Shown: positions 1 to 9,549 of the stretch, in pieces | Numbering within the stretch: position 1 is the first letter of the stretch | How the letters are laid out: each line of letters opens with the position of its first letter | The notes under the pieces: model-generated | What the model was told of the DNA's origin: nothing | The model's database searches: none | The model's input: only the letters and a program-made list of their open reading frames with translations | DNA from: Ascaphus truei | Taxonomy: Eukaryota > Chordata > Amphibia > Anura > Ascaphidae | DNA length: 64,000 nt | Direction of reading: 5' to 3' | NCBI GenBank assembly: GCA_036426205.1 | Contig: CM071568.1 | Span: 46,516,483 to 46,580,482 of the forward strand | Program-made: the position numbers and the translations under genes

Positions 1-117
1 CGGAACCTTTCATTTAAACAGTGTTCCTATGGGAAAACTTGTTTCGCTTTACAACGTTTCGCTATCCAACGCCATTTTGAGTAACGCATTGTGTCGGATA
101 ACCGAGGACTGCCTGTA
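1..117 (-). mobile_element. Terminal fragment of a pogo/Tigger-like MITE
   Basis: The right end reads GATAACCGAGGACTGCCTG followed by TA. This is nearly the same terminus as the complete element at 6721-6910, which ends AATAACCGAGGACCGCCTG-TA. The left end lies outside the window. A TA target and a terminus ending CCTG (CAGG inverted) fit the pogo/Tigger group. The family call is by similarity of the ends only, because no transposase is present. Confidence 0.55.
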
Positions 118-2516
118 GTATGAAAATGCCATAACATTTTAACTGTTGGTTGGGTAGATGGATAATAATTATTACATATTTATTATATATACATATATTA
201 AAATATCTTGGGTATACAGTATCTGTAACACATGCATAAAGGACAGCGCACACCAAAACGAATGGAGTTTCGAGCAGCAATCCCACCAAAATGTAACATT
301 TCCTTTTTCACTGCATTGAAGCAGGGGAGGGGGGTGCTATTTCTTTGCCCTGGCAACCCTCTGGTTCCCAAGATAACTACAGGTGTAGTTACCGGTGTGT
401 TTCAGCTGGGTATTTAAATGACTGTCCAATAAGAATCTGCAAAGGATGGTGTTGTGGCTTCCTATTGGCTGGCCCTACGGCTTTATTGCTCTCCCTTCTG
501 GGAGCTGAAACACAGTTAACACAGTTAACAATCTGGTAAGTACAGTATCTTGGGAAACATTTGGTCCCTGGAGCTAAGAGGGGGTGGAAAAACGCATTTG
601 AGCTACAGGGGCCCCCAAGTGTTAATGCTAGGAAAAATAGTAAAAAAACAAAAAAAAAAACACATGTGTTGATGAGATTACTGCTTTAAATGTGTAATAT
701 ATTCACCAACTGTCTCAAATATACCACACATTTAAACGTCATTATTTTGTTTTTATTTAATTTTTTTCATTTTGTGGTTATATTTTCAATAGTACAAAGC
801 TCCACATGTTCCGCAGTGACTCTGCATTGATCTGGGAAGTGGCATTACTTCTGCTGGCAGTATCCCGTTATATACATACAGTATAACTTAAGTACCTGCT
901 CGTCATCACCACTGAACAGCTCTATGAATCGGTCACTTTGCCCAAACTCCAGTAGCAGAAACATAACACAAGCTAAGCCTATCTGATAACCCCCAGAACC
1001 TTTCCTCTTGGTCGTTATCAGTATAACACTTTTGAGGATGCACCTTCTCCTGGGTCTTCTTGGCTCAGAAGCAGGGTTTTGCGCTTTTTATTATTAAATT
1101 GTAGTTGCCACACCCTGGACTACTAACATTTTATGAAGTCTTTCCGCTTTGTAACTATCACCACATCATTTGAGAGAGTCTAAAAATATATGTAGTGCCT
1201 GTTTGTGCCAGGCATAAGCAGGCGAAGTACACGTGAAGTTAAATAACACATTCAGTAGCTCGTCTTTATTTTATTTTTTTTATCTTTCCACTGCTGCGTT
1301 TCACTCAACGTAAATGTTAATCATTATTTGTTTAAAAACGTTTAGATCCTATGTTGACTGTGGAGACAGTATTGATTTTGAAAGGTTTCAGAGGGGCAGT
1401 TAAGCCATTCACTCAATGCAAAGCTGTTAATCAATACTGGTTATTATACTGCTGTGAAAAGACCCTGATGAATTGTACGTCTACAGCAATGTCAGTGCAC
1501 GTATTTTCTGATGCTATACATGCCTCGTTGTCTATAATTGACCACTTGAGTACTCCGGGGCTTAGTCACTACGTTATGGGGAATAGGACTCTGGGGGATT
1601 GTTTTTTTTGTTTCCAGGTTAGATCGTGTCTTGCGTTCCCATTGAGCACAGGACACGGCCTAGCCAGTGAGGAATGGTGAGGGACCCTCCTCTTCTGTTT
1701 CCTCTAAAATAGCCAGCGTGGTCACGTGACTGCGATTGAAAGTGGTCATGGGGCCCATGGGGACACTCGCACAACACGACCTCTCTGGCACTCGAAGGGT
1801 CAATCAACAAATAGGGCATAATATCGTTATTTTAACAGGGTACAATTTGGAGTTCAAGCAACTTTTGCCTGTACAGTCTTGTAATTATAGTATCACCTCA
1901 GTTCTGGTTAGGCAGTTTTGCTTCTTTATAGCACCATTGGCCGTACTGTACTGCTGCGAAACACTTTATTCGAGCAAATACACAGTATGTACCTGGCAGA
2001 TACCTGGAATGCGCCGCTCCTCACCTCAGACAAGCCCCGTTGCGTTTGCCTTCCCAGCCTGGGTTCATGCCTGGCTGACGGGCGGCTGATCTGTTAAATG
2101 ATAATGATTAAGATTTAATAGGCTGCAATGCTTCGCGTGTCTACCAGATGGCATAAATTCATGAATTGTAATGCAGTATATATATACATACTGTGCAGTA
2201 TTGCAGCCAGCGGGAATAAAATGCTTCAATCCCTGCCTGGAAAATAACGCAATGCACTCGGGCAGAAAACAGTCACAAACCTCAATACACCCGAGTATAC
2301 CCGAATTCGTGGGACTAGCCGAGCTCGAATAAAGTGTGTCGCCAGTGTATACTGTAGGCTCCAGTGTAATCTCGTTCAGGATGTGATCACTCATTGAAGT
2401 GTACAGTAAGATGTGGTTCAGAATCACCAAGGGCCACTCGCTTGGGTCCTTGACATCGTAGGAAGAGTTACAAGCTGCAAGCTTTCCAGTTGCTTGTGTA
2501 ACAGGAAATGTGTATC
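118..2516. other. VPS13B intron, no exon recognised
   Basis: I found no exon with VPS13B similarity here. The open frames are short and show no recognisable domain. Apart from the repeat copy at 1661-1805 and some AT-rich simple sequence, the stretch looks like ordinary unique or highly decayed intron. It lies upstream of the first recognisable exon at 2786, so it should belong to the preceding intron. Confidence 0.5.
1661..1805. repeat. Dispersed repeat shared with 29340-29505
   Basis: Both copies carry, in the same order, a pyrimidine-rich block (CCCTCCTCTTCTG here), a GGTCACGTGAC block, a GGGGCCATGG-like block and TGGCACTC(G/A)AAGGGT near the end. This shared order points to an interspersed repeat rather than host regulatory sequence. 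I cannot assign its class. Confidence 0.4.
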
Positions 2517-2773
2517 AGGAGGAGTGCCTCAGTGAGTTTGAAGTGATCGAGCCTGGTTCAATTCCCGGTGTCAACTCCTTGTGATCTTGGGCAAGTCACT
2601 TTATCTCCCTGTGCCTCGAGCACCAAACACATAGATTGTAAGCTCTATGGGGCAGGGGCTGTGTTTGTACAAATTCCTGTGTGTTGCGTACCTCGCACTA
2701 TACTGTAATTGTGAAACGCTGTGAGTCCCATTGGGAGAAAAGCGCTACATGAATTAAAGTTATTATTATTATT
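2517..2773 (+). mobile_element. tRNA-derived SINE with L2-like tail, next to a VPS13B exon
   Basis: A pol III-like head carries a box A-like stretch (GTGCCTCAGTGAG) and a box B-like stretch (GGTTCAATTCC). A MIR-like body follows (CTTGGGCAAGTCACTTTATC), then an L2-like tail with AGATTGTAAGCTC and GGGGCAGGGGC, ending in (ATT)n. The copy at 17871-18124 is the same family. The (ATT)n tail ends 12 nt before the VPS13B exon at 2786, so the SINE end lies inside the 3' splice-site region. Confidence 0.8.
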
Positions 2774-2785
2774 TCATTTATCCAG

Positions 2786-2957
2786 GGGGATTCTATGCAT
2801 GCCGCTGAGGATTCACCATTTTCAGACTCTGTTACACTGGAACAAACAACAAGCAACATCGGAGTGTCAAGTGGCCGTGTCAGCCTCTGGATGCAGTGGA
2901 TGTTGCCCAAAATCACTATGAAGCTGTTTGCTGTGGATCCTGGAGCTAAAGGCACAA
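2786..2957 (+). CDS. VPS13B: VPS13B exon (central region; GDSMHAAEDSPF...)
   Basis: This 172-nt exon encodes 57 residues plus one base. The peptide begins GDSMHAAEDSPFSDSVTLEQ and continues through GRVSLWMQWMLPKITMKLFA, matching the central part of VPS13B almost residue for residue from memory. The acceptor is ATTTATCCAG and the donor is CAA-GTACGG. VPS13B is a very large bridge-like lipid-transfer protein of the Golgi and endosomal system, and loss in humans causes Cohen syndrome. This segment belongs to the elongated mid-region, not to the N-terminal chorein domain. The exon starts in phase 0 and ends after base 1 of a codon. An open frame running past the donor is intron read-through. The unusual feature is the SINE directly upstream. 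Confidence 0.95.
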
Positions 2958-3100
2958 GTACGGAGTTCTATACTTTACATGTATACTCAAGTGCTGGAGG
3001 CACTGAGAGTACAAGAAACAAAACAATGATTATAAATTATTTGTCTGCCCTTCAATCTGAAAACAATTTGACTTATCCGCATATAGTATAAATACAAAAT

Positions 3101-3196
3101 ATAGGATACAGTATCTGTCGTCTACATTTAACATAAGTTGAACTTGATGGACATTTCTTTTTTTTCCAACCTCATCTACTATGTAACTGTGTAACC
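3101..3196 (+). mobile_element. CR1-type LINE 3' tail fragment
   Basis: This fragment sits inside the 297-nt intron 2958-3254. It contains GTTGAACTTGATGGAC, a T-run, CAACCTCATCTAC and TATGTAACTGTGTAA, which match the 3' end of the longer CR1-like copy at 47371-47462 in the same order. It fills about a third of the intron. Confidence 0.75.
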
Positions 3197-3254
3197 TGAT
3201 CAAACGTAGACAAAAACAATTGGTTGCTTAATAACTGCTGTCTTAATCTTGCAG

Positions 3255-3369
3255 AGATTTGTGTGGTCAGTGAACTAGAAGACCTCAACGCATCTGTTGA
3301 TGTACAGGATGTGTACACCAAAGTGAAATGCAAAATTGAAAGCTTTAATATCGATCACTACAGGAGCAG
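3255..3369 (+). CDS. VPS13B: VPS13B exon (ICVVSELEDLNASVDVQDVY...)
   Basis: This 115-nt exon is bounded by acceptor ATCTTGCAG and donor AGCAG-GTAAAC. Joined in frame to the previous exon, it encodes ICVVSELEDLNASVDVQDVY and ends NIDHYRS plus two bases of an arginine codon. The block is strongly conserved with human VPS13B, which I recall as VSELEDLSASIDVQDVYTKV. The exon enters with two bases completing a codon and leaves in phase 2. That phase means the next exon must supply one base before a full codon, and both candidates at 8232 and 9342 do so. Confidence 0.95.
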
Positions 3370-3924
3370 GTAAACTCGGAAATCTCAGTTGCCTAAGCTA
3401 AATACAGAGGGCAATAACAAGCAAACCAGGTTTGACTTCTAGCAAGCAGACATACAGTAGTTGATGTGATTTTTTTAAATTGATGTGAGCGTATCTACAG
3501 CAGGATATATAAAGCAGATAGAGATGTAGAGAATTTGAAGCATCACTCTGTTATACAAATACCTTGCAATATTGAGTTTCCAATTCTGAGGAGTCAATAG
3601 GTTTCTTTGTTAAATTTTCCCTATCTTGATCCTGTGGGCCATTTTCTTATTTAAAAAAAAAAAAGTAAAGATTAGTGCTGATAAGTATTTCTCATTTTCT
3701 AACCGGTAGAGTCGACCAGAGCTGAACCTTACCAGTTTATAGCTCCAGGATTCCTCTATATATTAAGTTTTTCATCTCTAGGACAGGAATGCCTGGGGAA
3801 ACCAATATGAATACTGGCTTTCTATTGCGTGACCCTGAAAACTATTTTCCTTAGGTTATTTTATTTTTTTACTTGTTTTGTAGTTATTGACCTGCAAACA
3901 GAAAACATAATATCCTGGAAATGA

Positions 3925-3979
3925 GAAGGGGGTGCCCAGGAGCTGTAAGTAGTGCCGTTCAACTCCTGGGCACCCCCTG
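3925..3979. repeat. Short inverted repeat (hairpin)
   Basis: AGGGGGTGCCCAGGAG is mirrored as CTCCTGGGCACCCCCT, with about 20 nt between the arms. It may be a small MITE remnant, but I see no clear target-site duplication. Confidence 0.7.
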
Positions 3980-3988
3980 GTTTAGCTA

Positions 3989-4027
3989 AAGATATATATA
4001 GATATATATAGATATATATAGATATAT
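3989..4027. repeat. Tandem (GATATATATA)n microsatellite
   Basis: There are about four head-to-tail copies of a 10-nt GATATATATA unit. Confidence 0.9.
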
Positions 4028-4522
4028 AAACAATATAACATAAATGCCATTATGTATTAATGGCAACAACCATTTCAAAATCCCAGGGTGAAACTTATTT
4101 TTTTTTTTTAAAGAAAATGTCCCATTAGCATCCCAGAAAGACAGCAACAGATAGGGAGAAATGTTATTTATTTATGTTAGAGGGTTTACTGCCATAAAGT
4201 ATGACCTAGAGCAGTGTTTCTCAACCTTTTTATCTACAGGGCACCTCTATTGAGATGATTCAATTTCTCGGGTATCCCATCATTTTATCAATTGTCACAC
4301 TTATTTAAGTTCCAATAAAGCTGGGTAGCAACTGAGAGAAAACAAACAAACCAGTATTTAATTACAATATAATGTGTGCCAAAAATGAGTGTTATCATTA
4401 CCGTTTGTAAATCTCATTATAGGTCACACAATTAAAAGGGAATTCCTTGTTGCTGCCACGGGTGCTCACAGCTCCAGACTGGTGGTTTGGTACAGTATAG
4501 CGCAGAAAACACACAGAGTATC

Positions 4523-4689
4523 AGCACGCCAGTGGACTGGTACACAAAGTTAATATTTAATTACACATTGCTAACCAATTCATCAACGCTTCGGTCCCTT
4601 GAAAAAGGTTCACGTAGGGACCGAAGTGTTGGTTTGTTTAGCTGTGTGTAATTAAATATTGCCTTTGTGTTCCAGTCCACTGGCGTGCC
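4523..4689. repeat. Fold-back inverted repeat
   Basis: The left arm runs from GCACGCCAGTGGACTGG through ATATTTAATTACACA to CTTCGGTCCCT. The right arm returns as AGGGACCGAAG, TGTAATTAAATATT and CCAGTCCACTGGCGTGC. The loop is only about 10 nt. It could be a palindromic MITE or a head-to-head double insertion. Confidence 0.75.
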
Positions 4690-4759
4690 GAAGCTCTGTG
4701 CTGTTTGTAAATGTAATGATACATTTGTAAATGTGGTATAATTCATGTTTTCTACTATT

Positions 4760-5172
4760 TTAAAGGAGCAGTCCAAGCGGGCAATTTTTTTTAAACATAG
4801 GATTGAAGCCGGGGGTCTCCAGAGCTGAATCCCGTTAATTTCAGCTTGAGACCCCCTGCTTCCAGACATACTTACCTCTGAAGGGGGTGCCGGTATCTCT
4901 CTGCTTTTTAAAGCTCTAGCGTCACCTGGGCCAATAGGAAGCTGCACCGTATGATGTCAAGGCGTCCTATTGGCCCACAGGGCGTGAGAGCTTTGAAAAG
5001 CGTCCATTGTGTCATCCCTGCTAGCCGAGTGGAGTGGCTATTGGGGTCCCCCGAGCTGAAATGAATGCGGCTCGGCTCCGGAGACTCCCCTGCTTCAATC
5101 CTATCCCCCTGCTTCAATCCTATGTTTAAAAAAAATCGCGAAATAAATCGCCCGCTTGGATTGCCGCTTTAA
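4760..5172. mobile_element. TTAA-target MITE (T2/Kolobok-like)
   Basis: It is flanked by TTAA on both sides. The inverted ends are AGGAGCAGTCCAAGCGGGC on the left and, in reverse complement, AGCGGCAATCCAAGCGGGC. The inner arms also match (AAACATAGGATTGAAGC against GCTTCAATCCTATGTTT). TTAA duplications with AAAGG-like ends are typical of T2/Kolobok MITEs in Xenopus; piggyBac is the alternative. There is no coding capacity. Confidence 0.7.
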
Positions 5173-5322
5173 ATCATATGCAAATATTTTTCATCAGTAA
5201 TACATTCCCCTGCTGCCAGCGGGGCAGCAAAACATTGCAGCATTAATGTTCATGGACTAAAATATTGTCATTTGTTTTCCCAAAGGATACCTTTAGGTTT
5301 GGTCCCTGGTTGGTAAACGCTG

Positions 5323-6339
5323 TTCTAGAGGCTACTTTACCTTAACATGTATACCCCTAAACTTATTGGCAAGTCTGATCACAATTAGAACGACAACAAT
5401 TATTATGCAGATGTAGCCTGGATAATATTCTTCAGGATCACAATCAGCTATGCTCCTGCTCTCCCAACAAACCTCAGCACTTTGAAACTTCTAATAGTGA
5501 GGTTAGGGGACGACGTCAAAGAAGAAGGCTTTCATTGCCACAGTCCCGAAGACAGTGCGCTGGGCTAAACTGCATCTAATTTGTGACCCCGCTCTTGTGA
5601 AGAGCTCTCTATAGTGACATTGAGATGTCCTCTTGATTGAGACTTTAAGCGGAAGATTACCGAGACATCTCCATTCAAGTGATTTGGGACTTTTTCTATT
5701 TTCAAAGGAGAACAGCTGAAATAAAAGATACATAAAGATGACATTGAGGATGAACAAGTAAATGTTTTGTCCTTCAAAAATGAGTTTAAGAAAAACACAA
5801 GATACCAGCGGTCAGGTCACATAAAAACACAGCATACCAAATAAAATATTCAGGTTTTGCAATTGTAACTTATTTAAGGCCACAATCCTGTGACAAATAT
5901 ATGTGTATATATATATATATATAATAGATATATATATATATATTAATATAACCTCCGTGGTTACCGGTAGCCACACACACACACACACGTGTGTGTGTGT
6001 GTCTGGCTACCGGTAACCCCTACGGAGGTCTATATCCCGTGAAGCAGGGGAACCCCTGAGTTGAAATTAATGGGGTTCACCTCCGGAGACCCCAAGATTT
6101 AAGACAGTATATAAAAATAATAAAACATTGAGTCACTGTAACACCTGCTCAGGGGGGCACAGAGAGAGCTTCTCTATGGGACTCATGCACAGCTCTTACA
6201 GACCACTGGCCCGGGACGATGAACACTGCTTTAATCCTTCAGGGCCACATACTGCTTTCGGATGTCGCAGCCTGCCGCAGATTTCAACCTGGCGGTCTGT
6301 GGCAACGGAGGCAGTAAATGACGCTACATCTGTGTCAAA
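5323..6339. other. VPS13B intron with simple sequence and a large hairpin
   Basis: No exon is recognised. An AT-dinucleotide tract lies at about 5903-5943, directly left of the hairpin at 5951-6029. The remainder shows no family I can name. Confidence 0.45.
5951..6029. repeat. Long hairpin with a CA/TG centre
   Basis: ACCTCCGTGGTTACCGGTAGCC followed by (AC)n is mirrored by (GT)n, then GGCTACCGGTAACCCC and GGAGGT. The dinucleotide tract forms the centre of the palindrome, so the whole segment could extrude as a cruciform. Confidence 0.8.
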
Positions 6340-6478
6340 TTATTATTGTTTCATTGCAAAGCGCCAACATATTCTACAGCGATACATAGACAGGATGGCA
6401 TACAAAAAGTACAAACAAGTGCAAACAGATGCAAGAGGTCCCTGCTCATGAGAGTTTACAATCTAGAGGGAATAAGGG
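6340..6478 (+). repeat. Dispersed repeat shared with 15825-15985
   Basis: Both copies contain AAAGCGCCAACATATTCTAC, a shared GTACAAACAAGTGC-like middle, CTGCTCATGAGAG and TTTACAATCTAGAG or CTTACAATCTAGAG in the same order. Sequences of this style are common interspersed repeats in frogs. I do not assign the class. Confidence 0.65.
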
Positions 6479-6720
6479 GCAATGCTGAAAGAAAAGGTGA
6501 AGTGGCTGCTCAGTGAGGGACTGAGTAAGCCTCAGGGTGGAGTTATGTGCCAGCCGCACAGCTAGTCCCATAACGGTTTGGGGAGGTGAATGCTAGAAGG
6601 TGTTATACAGCGTGGAGTAAATACTGTATACACACATACGCGTAAACACTTTTTAGACATTTTAAACTAGGGGATTCCTGATGCATGCCCTTTCTTTTGA
6701 GACCCTCGGTTTGTCTGAGA

Positions 6721-6910
6721 TACAGGGGGTCCTCGGTATCTGCCGGTCCGTTATCCGTCAAACGGATTATCCGACGACAGCTAATGTATTCCGCTGAACG
6801 CATTATCCGGAGTCAGAACGGATTATCCGACGCTGTGGATTAACATTGGATCCGCAATCCAATGGTGGTTTGCGAGACTGATTCCGGCGAATAACCGAGG
6901 ACCGCCTGTA
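6721..6910. mobile_element. Complete pogo/Tigger-like MITE with TA duplications
   Basis: The ends CAGGGGGTCCTCGGTATC and (reverse complement) CAGGCGGTCCTCGGTTATTC are inverted copies flanked by TA. The interior repeats GGATTATCCGACG-like blocks and has no coding frame. It is about 186 nt between the TA sites. The window's first 117 nt hold another copy's end. Confidence 0.7.
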
Positions 6911-8231
6911 TATGGATTAAAATGAGGGTTAAGTGAGCGATGCAGTTACTTTACCACTTCAGTGTCAGAGGAATCCAGTCAGTGCACTCTCGGATGCTAA
7001 AGGGTTAAATATGCCAAATGGAATAACAACTGATCAACTTGATATGCACTGGTGAAAAAAATAGTAATCTTTATCCTTAGTATCTAAAAGCAGGAAGGTC
7101 CCCACATATATGATCAGATTTAAAAGAAGATGAGGGACACACAATACAAATGGTGCTAAAAATGTTACAAAATGTTAAAAAATAAAATAAAAAATACAGA
7201 TAAATGCAATAGCATCAAATCACTTGCCTTCCCCCAATTACAATGCATACAAATGGGGACTTTTACCTTCATTTCCCCCAGTCCCTCTGATAAGGGCTTT
7301 TAATTACCTGAACCATGAGGGTCCTCCGACCTCTGGGCACCACAAGCTTCCCAATATATTTGAGGGTCATTTTTGTGTCAGATTTGAGACAAAAGCTACC
7401 AATATGGCCACCGGGTCACAAACAGAATATGTCATTGTCACTTCCTGATGATGTTGCGGCTTTCTACTGGCTGCCCCAGTTCGAGCATCGCCAGGAAGCT
7501 ATTTTGTCTCCGGGAGGTCAGGTGATAAAGGATTAGCTTCAGAGGATGTCCCAGGTCCCAGGTCGGGTAATTCAAACCACAGTGACTTTTCTATGTAGTT
7601 AACGTACATCCCAACTAAATTAAGATCTAGCCAAGGTTTTGCATTCACATTTGCTGATCTTTGTCATTATTGAGTGATAAGATAAGAAAAAAGACGGACC
7701 TGGATTATTATAACACTGTTGACTTACGCTCAGTTGCCAGGTATGACTTAAGTAATGCTTCATTCTACACATTTGCTACAGTCTCCTTAAAAACAGTGCT
7801 GTTCTGAAAATAGTTTTCTGACTGCTGGGTGTGAAAATTACTTTTACTGAGCCTTTTGGCCACACTGAAAGATCCAGCACTTTGCAACCTGGTAATTACA
7901 AACTAGCGTTGTCCCTGTTTTCTCTTAGCTAGTCGTTGCTTGACATCACAAATGGATCTCAAGACGGGAGTGATCTAGTTTCCTCGACAAGATCGTATGC
8001 TTTAGCCTTTTCCTGCTAATGTGTTCTTAATTCTCCATGTGTTGTTGGTTCTATTGTGTGTATTCAACCAAGATACTCAATGAAAACATGCATTCTCGTG
8101 TGTGCAGTGTTTTAGCTCTGCTTGAACGTTTGAATGTCATCATTTATTTTTAGCACAGCTTCTAAATGGTTGTAGTCTTCAGATTTCAGACATTGCACAG
8201 ACCAGATAAGGGTAACATTATGTTTTTCCAG
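6911..8231. other. VPS13B intron without recognised elements
   Basis: The open frames at about 7224-7540 have no recognisable domain. The last bases, TTTTTCCAG, form the acceptor of the next exon. Confidence 0.5.
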
Positions 8232-8298
8232 GCCAGGTGAAAGCTGGCAGTCAGGAGATTGTCATGGGATATTCCTACAGTGCAAAGAGAAAAATGTG
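8232..8298 (+). CDS. VPS13B: VPS13B alternative exon, short form (67 nt)
   Basis: The exon is bounded by TTTTTCCAG and by the donor GTG-GTGAGA. One base completes the split arginine codon, then it encodes PGESWQSGDCHGIFLQCKEK and NVV. Human VPS13B carries a closely similar peptide at this point (PGEGWQSGHFEGVFLQCKEK from memory). Its length is 1 plus 66 nt, which bridges the phase-2 end at 3369 to the phase-0 start at 12641. The neighbouring 142-nt exon at 9342 fits the same slot, so this is one member of a mutually exclusive pair. Both peptides share a W...G-(I/V)-F-L-x-C core, which suggests an ancient exon duplication. Which form dominates in which tissue cannot be read from DNA. Confidence 0.92.
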
Positions 8299-9341
8299 GT
8301 GAGACTATCCTAGTTGAAAAGAAAAAATATATATAATTTACCAAAGCGTTGCCCTCCAATCTGACCTGCGTGACCCTTTATCCCTTAAAATGAATGATGG
8401 TTACAAGAATTTATATTCAGCATAGGCCTCATCAGGAAATACTACTTTTAAAGTGTGTTTTTATGTCAATGTTTTAAACAGCATTTAGTGGGGAGGGATT
8501 TTTCTAACATTGCTAAAACATGTCATACATTTTCAATTTGGTCAATTTGGTCACGTGCAGACTGCCACTGTTGCCTGACTTATTCTTGTAATCATCATCC
8601 TCCAGTCTAACCAAGCTTCTTGCTAAATCTGTAAGCAAAAAAAAAGCATCCCCCCCGTGATTTTAGTTTGCATATAATCTGATGATCTCAAATTGAGCAG
8701 CGGTGTGTTCGCCTCTTGCTGGATTGCTAGATAAATAGAACATTTCATCACTTTCAGTTCCCCTAGTTGGCACAAAATTTATGTTCCCACTGGGAATATC
8801 ATCTAGGTTTTAAACTAGGAGCTGCTGACCAGGGAGTGCGGGTAAAGTTACAAACCTGACACTCATGGTTGCATGTTGAAATTAAAGATGAATGAAAATG
8901 TGATATTGTAGTACTGTACAATTTTCCAGCTCTGAAAGGCCACTGGATTAATACTTGATTTAGTTTTACTATTCCATGATTTATCAAATGTCCGAATTTT
9001 CCCCTTTTCCAGTTGGATTTCAGACTAACACAGGTTCCTACATTTTATTGTAGTGAGCATGTGAACTACGGTATTTGTTGACCAACAGCACATACTGGTT
9101 ATAGAGGAATTCCTCACCTTAAATCACCCAGTTTTTAGTGATGTGTTCTAGTCTCTTTGTCATACAATTTTACTGTACACGTCAAGTTAAGTTGAGACGA
9201 AATCATGCAGCAGCCCAGCAGGTGTCGTCTTCATTATAGCAAAGCCATAATATGAGATATATTGCCTCACACTGTTGTTACTGCATTTTTTCCTTTGTTT
9301 TTTTTTGTTTCTTTCTCTGTCATCTGTCCAACACCTTTAAG
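8299..9341. other. Intron between the two alternative VPS13B exons
   Basis: This 1,043-nt spacer has no recognised transposon. Its 3' end carries a pyrimidine-rich tract and the acceptor CACCTTTAAG, which has A rather than the usual C before AG and is weaker than that of the 67-nt exon. Confidence 0.5.
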
Positions 9342-9483
9342 CCTCGCTGAAGACTGTTGGTCTCTGGGGCAATATGGAGGTGTCTTCCTCTCCTGTACTG
9401 ACAAGCTGAACAGACGCACCACGTTGGTTCGACCCGTCAGCAAGCAGGATCCTTTCAGTAATTTCTCTGGCTTCTTTCCGTCT
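9342..9483 (+). CDS. VPS13B: VPS13B alternative exon, long form (142 nt)
   Basis: The exon starts after ACACCTTTAAG and ends at TCT-GTAAGA, a strong donor. After one base it encodes LAEDCWSLGQYGGVFLSCTD, then KLNRRTTLVRPVSKQDPFSN and FSGFFPS, with no stop. It is 1 plus 141 nt, so it fits the same phase slot as the 67-nt exon. The 75-nt difference gives 25 residues, exactly the difference between the known human isoforms (4022 and 3997 residues), which differ by exons 28 and 28b. The open frame continues past the donor into the minisatellite; that part is not coding. The retained frame and splice sites argue that this exon is functional. Confidence 0.88.
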
Positions 9484-9549
9484 GTAAGAAATCATTTTAA
9501 AACTTTGGCCTCACAACTTCCATCAACACTGAACTTCCTCAAGTGCCAA

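Larger units (their letters stand above)
3370..4211. other. VPS13B intron, mostly featureless
   Basis: No exon or named transposon is recognised here apart from the hairpin at 3925-3979 and the GATATATATA array at 3989-4027. The rest is AT-rich intron. Confidence 0.5.
4212..5322. mobile_element. hAT-like non-autonomous element carrying nested insertions
   Basis: The left end CAGTGTTTCTCAACC resembles termini of hAT/Charlie-type elements, and the right end is TGGTAAACGCTG. The flanking octamers ACCTAGAG and TTCTAGAG agree at six of eight positions, as expected for a decayed 8-bp target duplication. There is no transposase frame. A fold-back at 4523-4689 and a TTAA-type MITE at 4760-5172 lie inside it. 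Confidence 0.6.

Noticed and set aside
2517..2600. Functional tRNA gene
   Set aside because: Box A- and box B-like motifs are present but no cloverleaf can be completed, and the MIR/L2-like body shows it is a SINE; the same holds for 17871.
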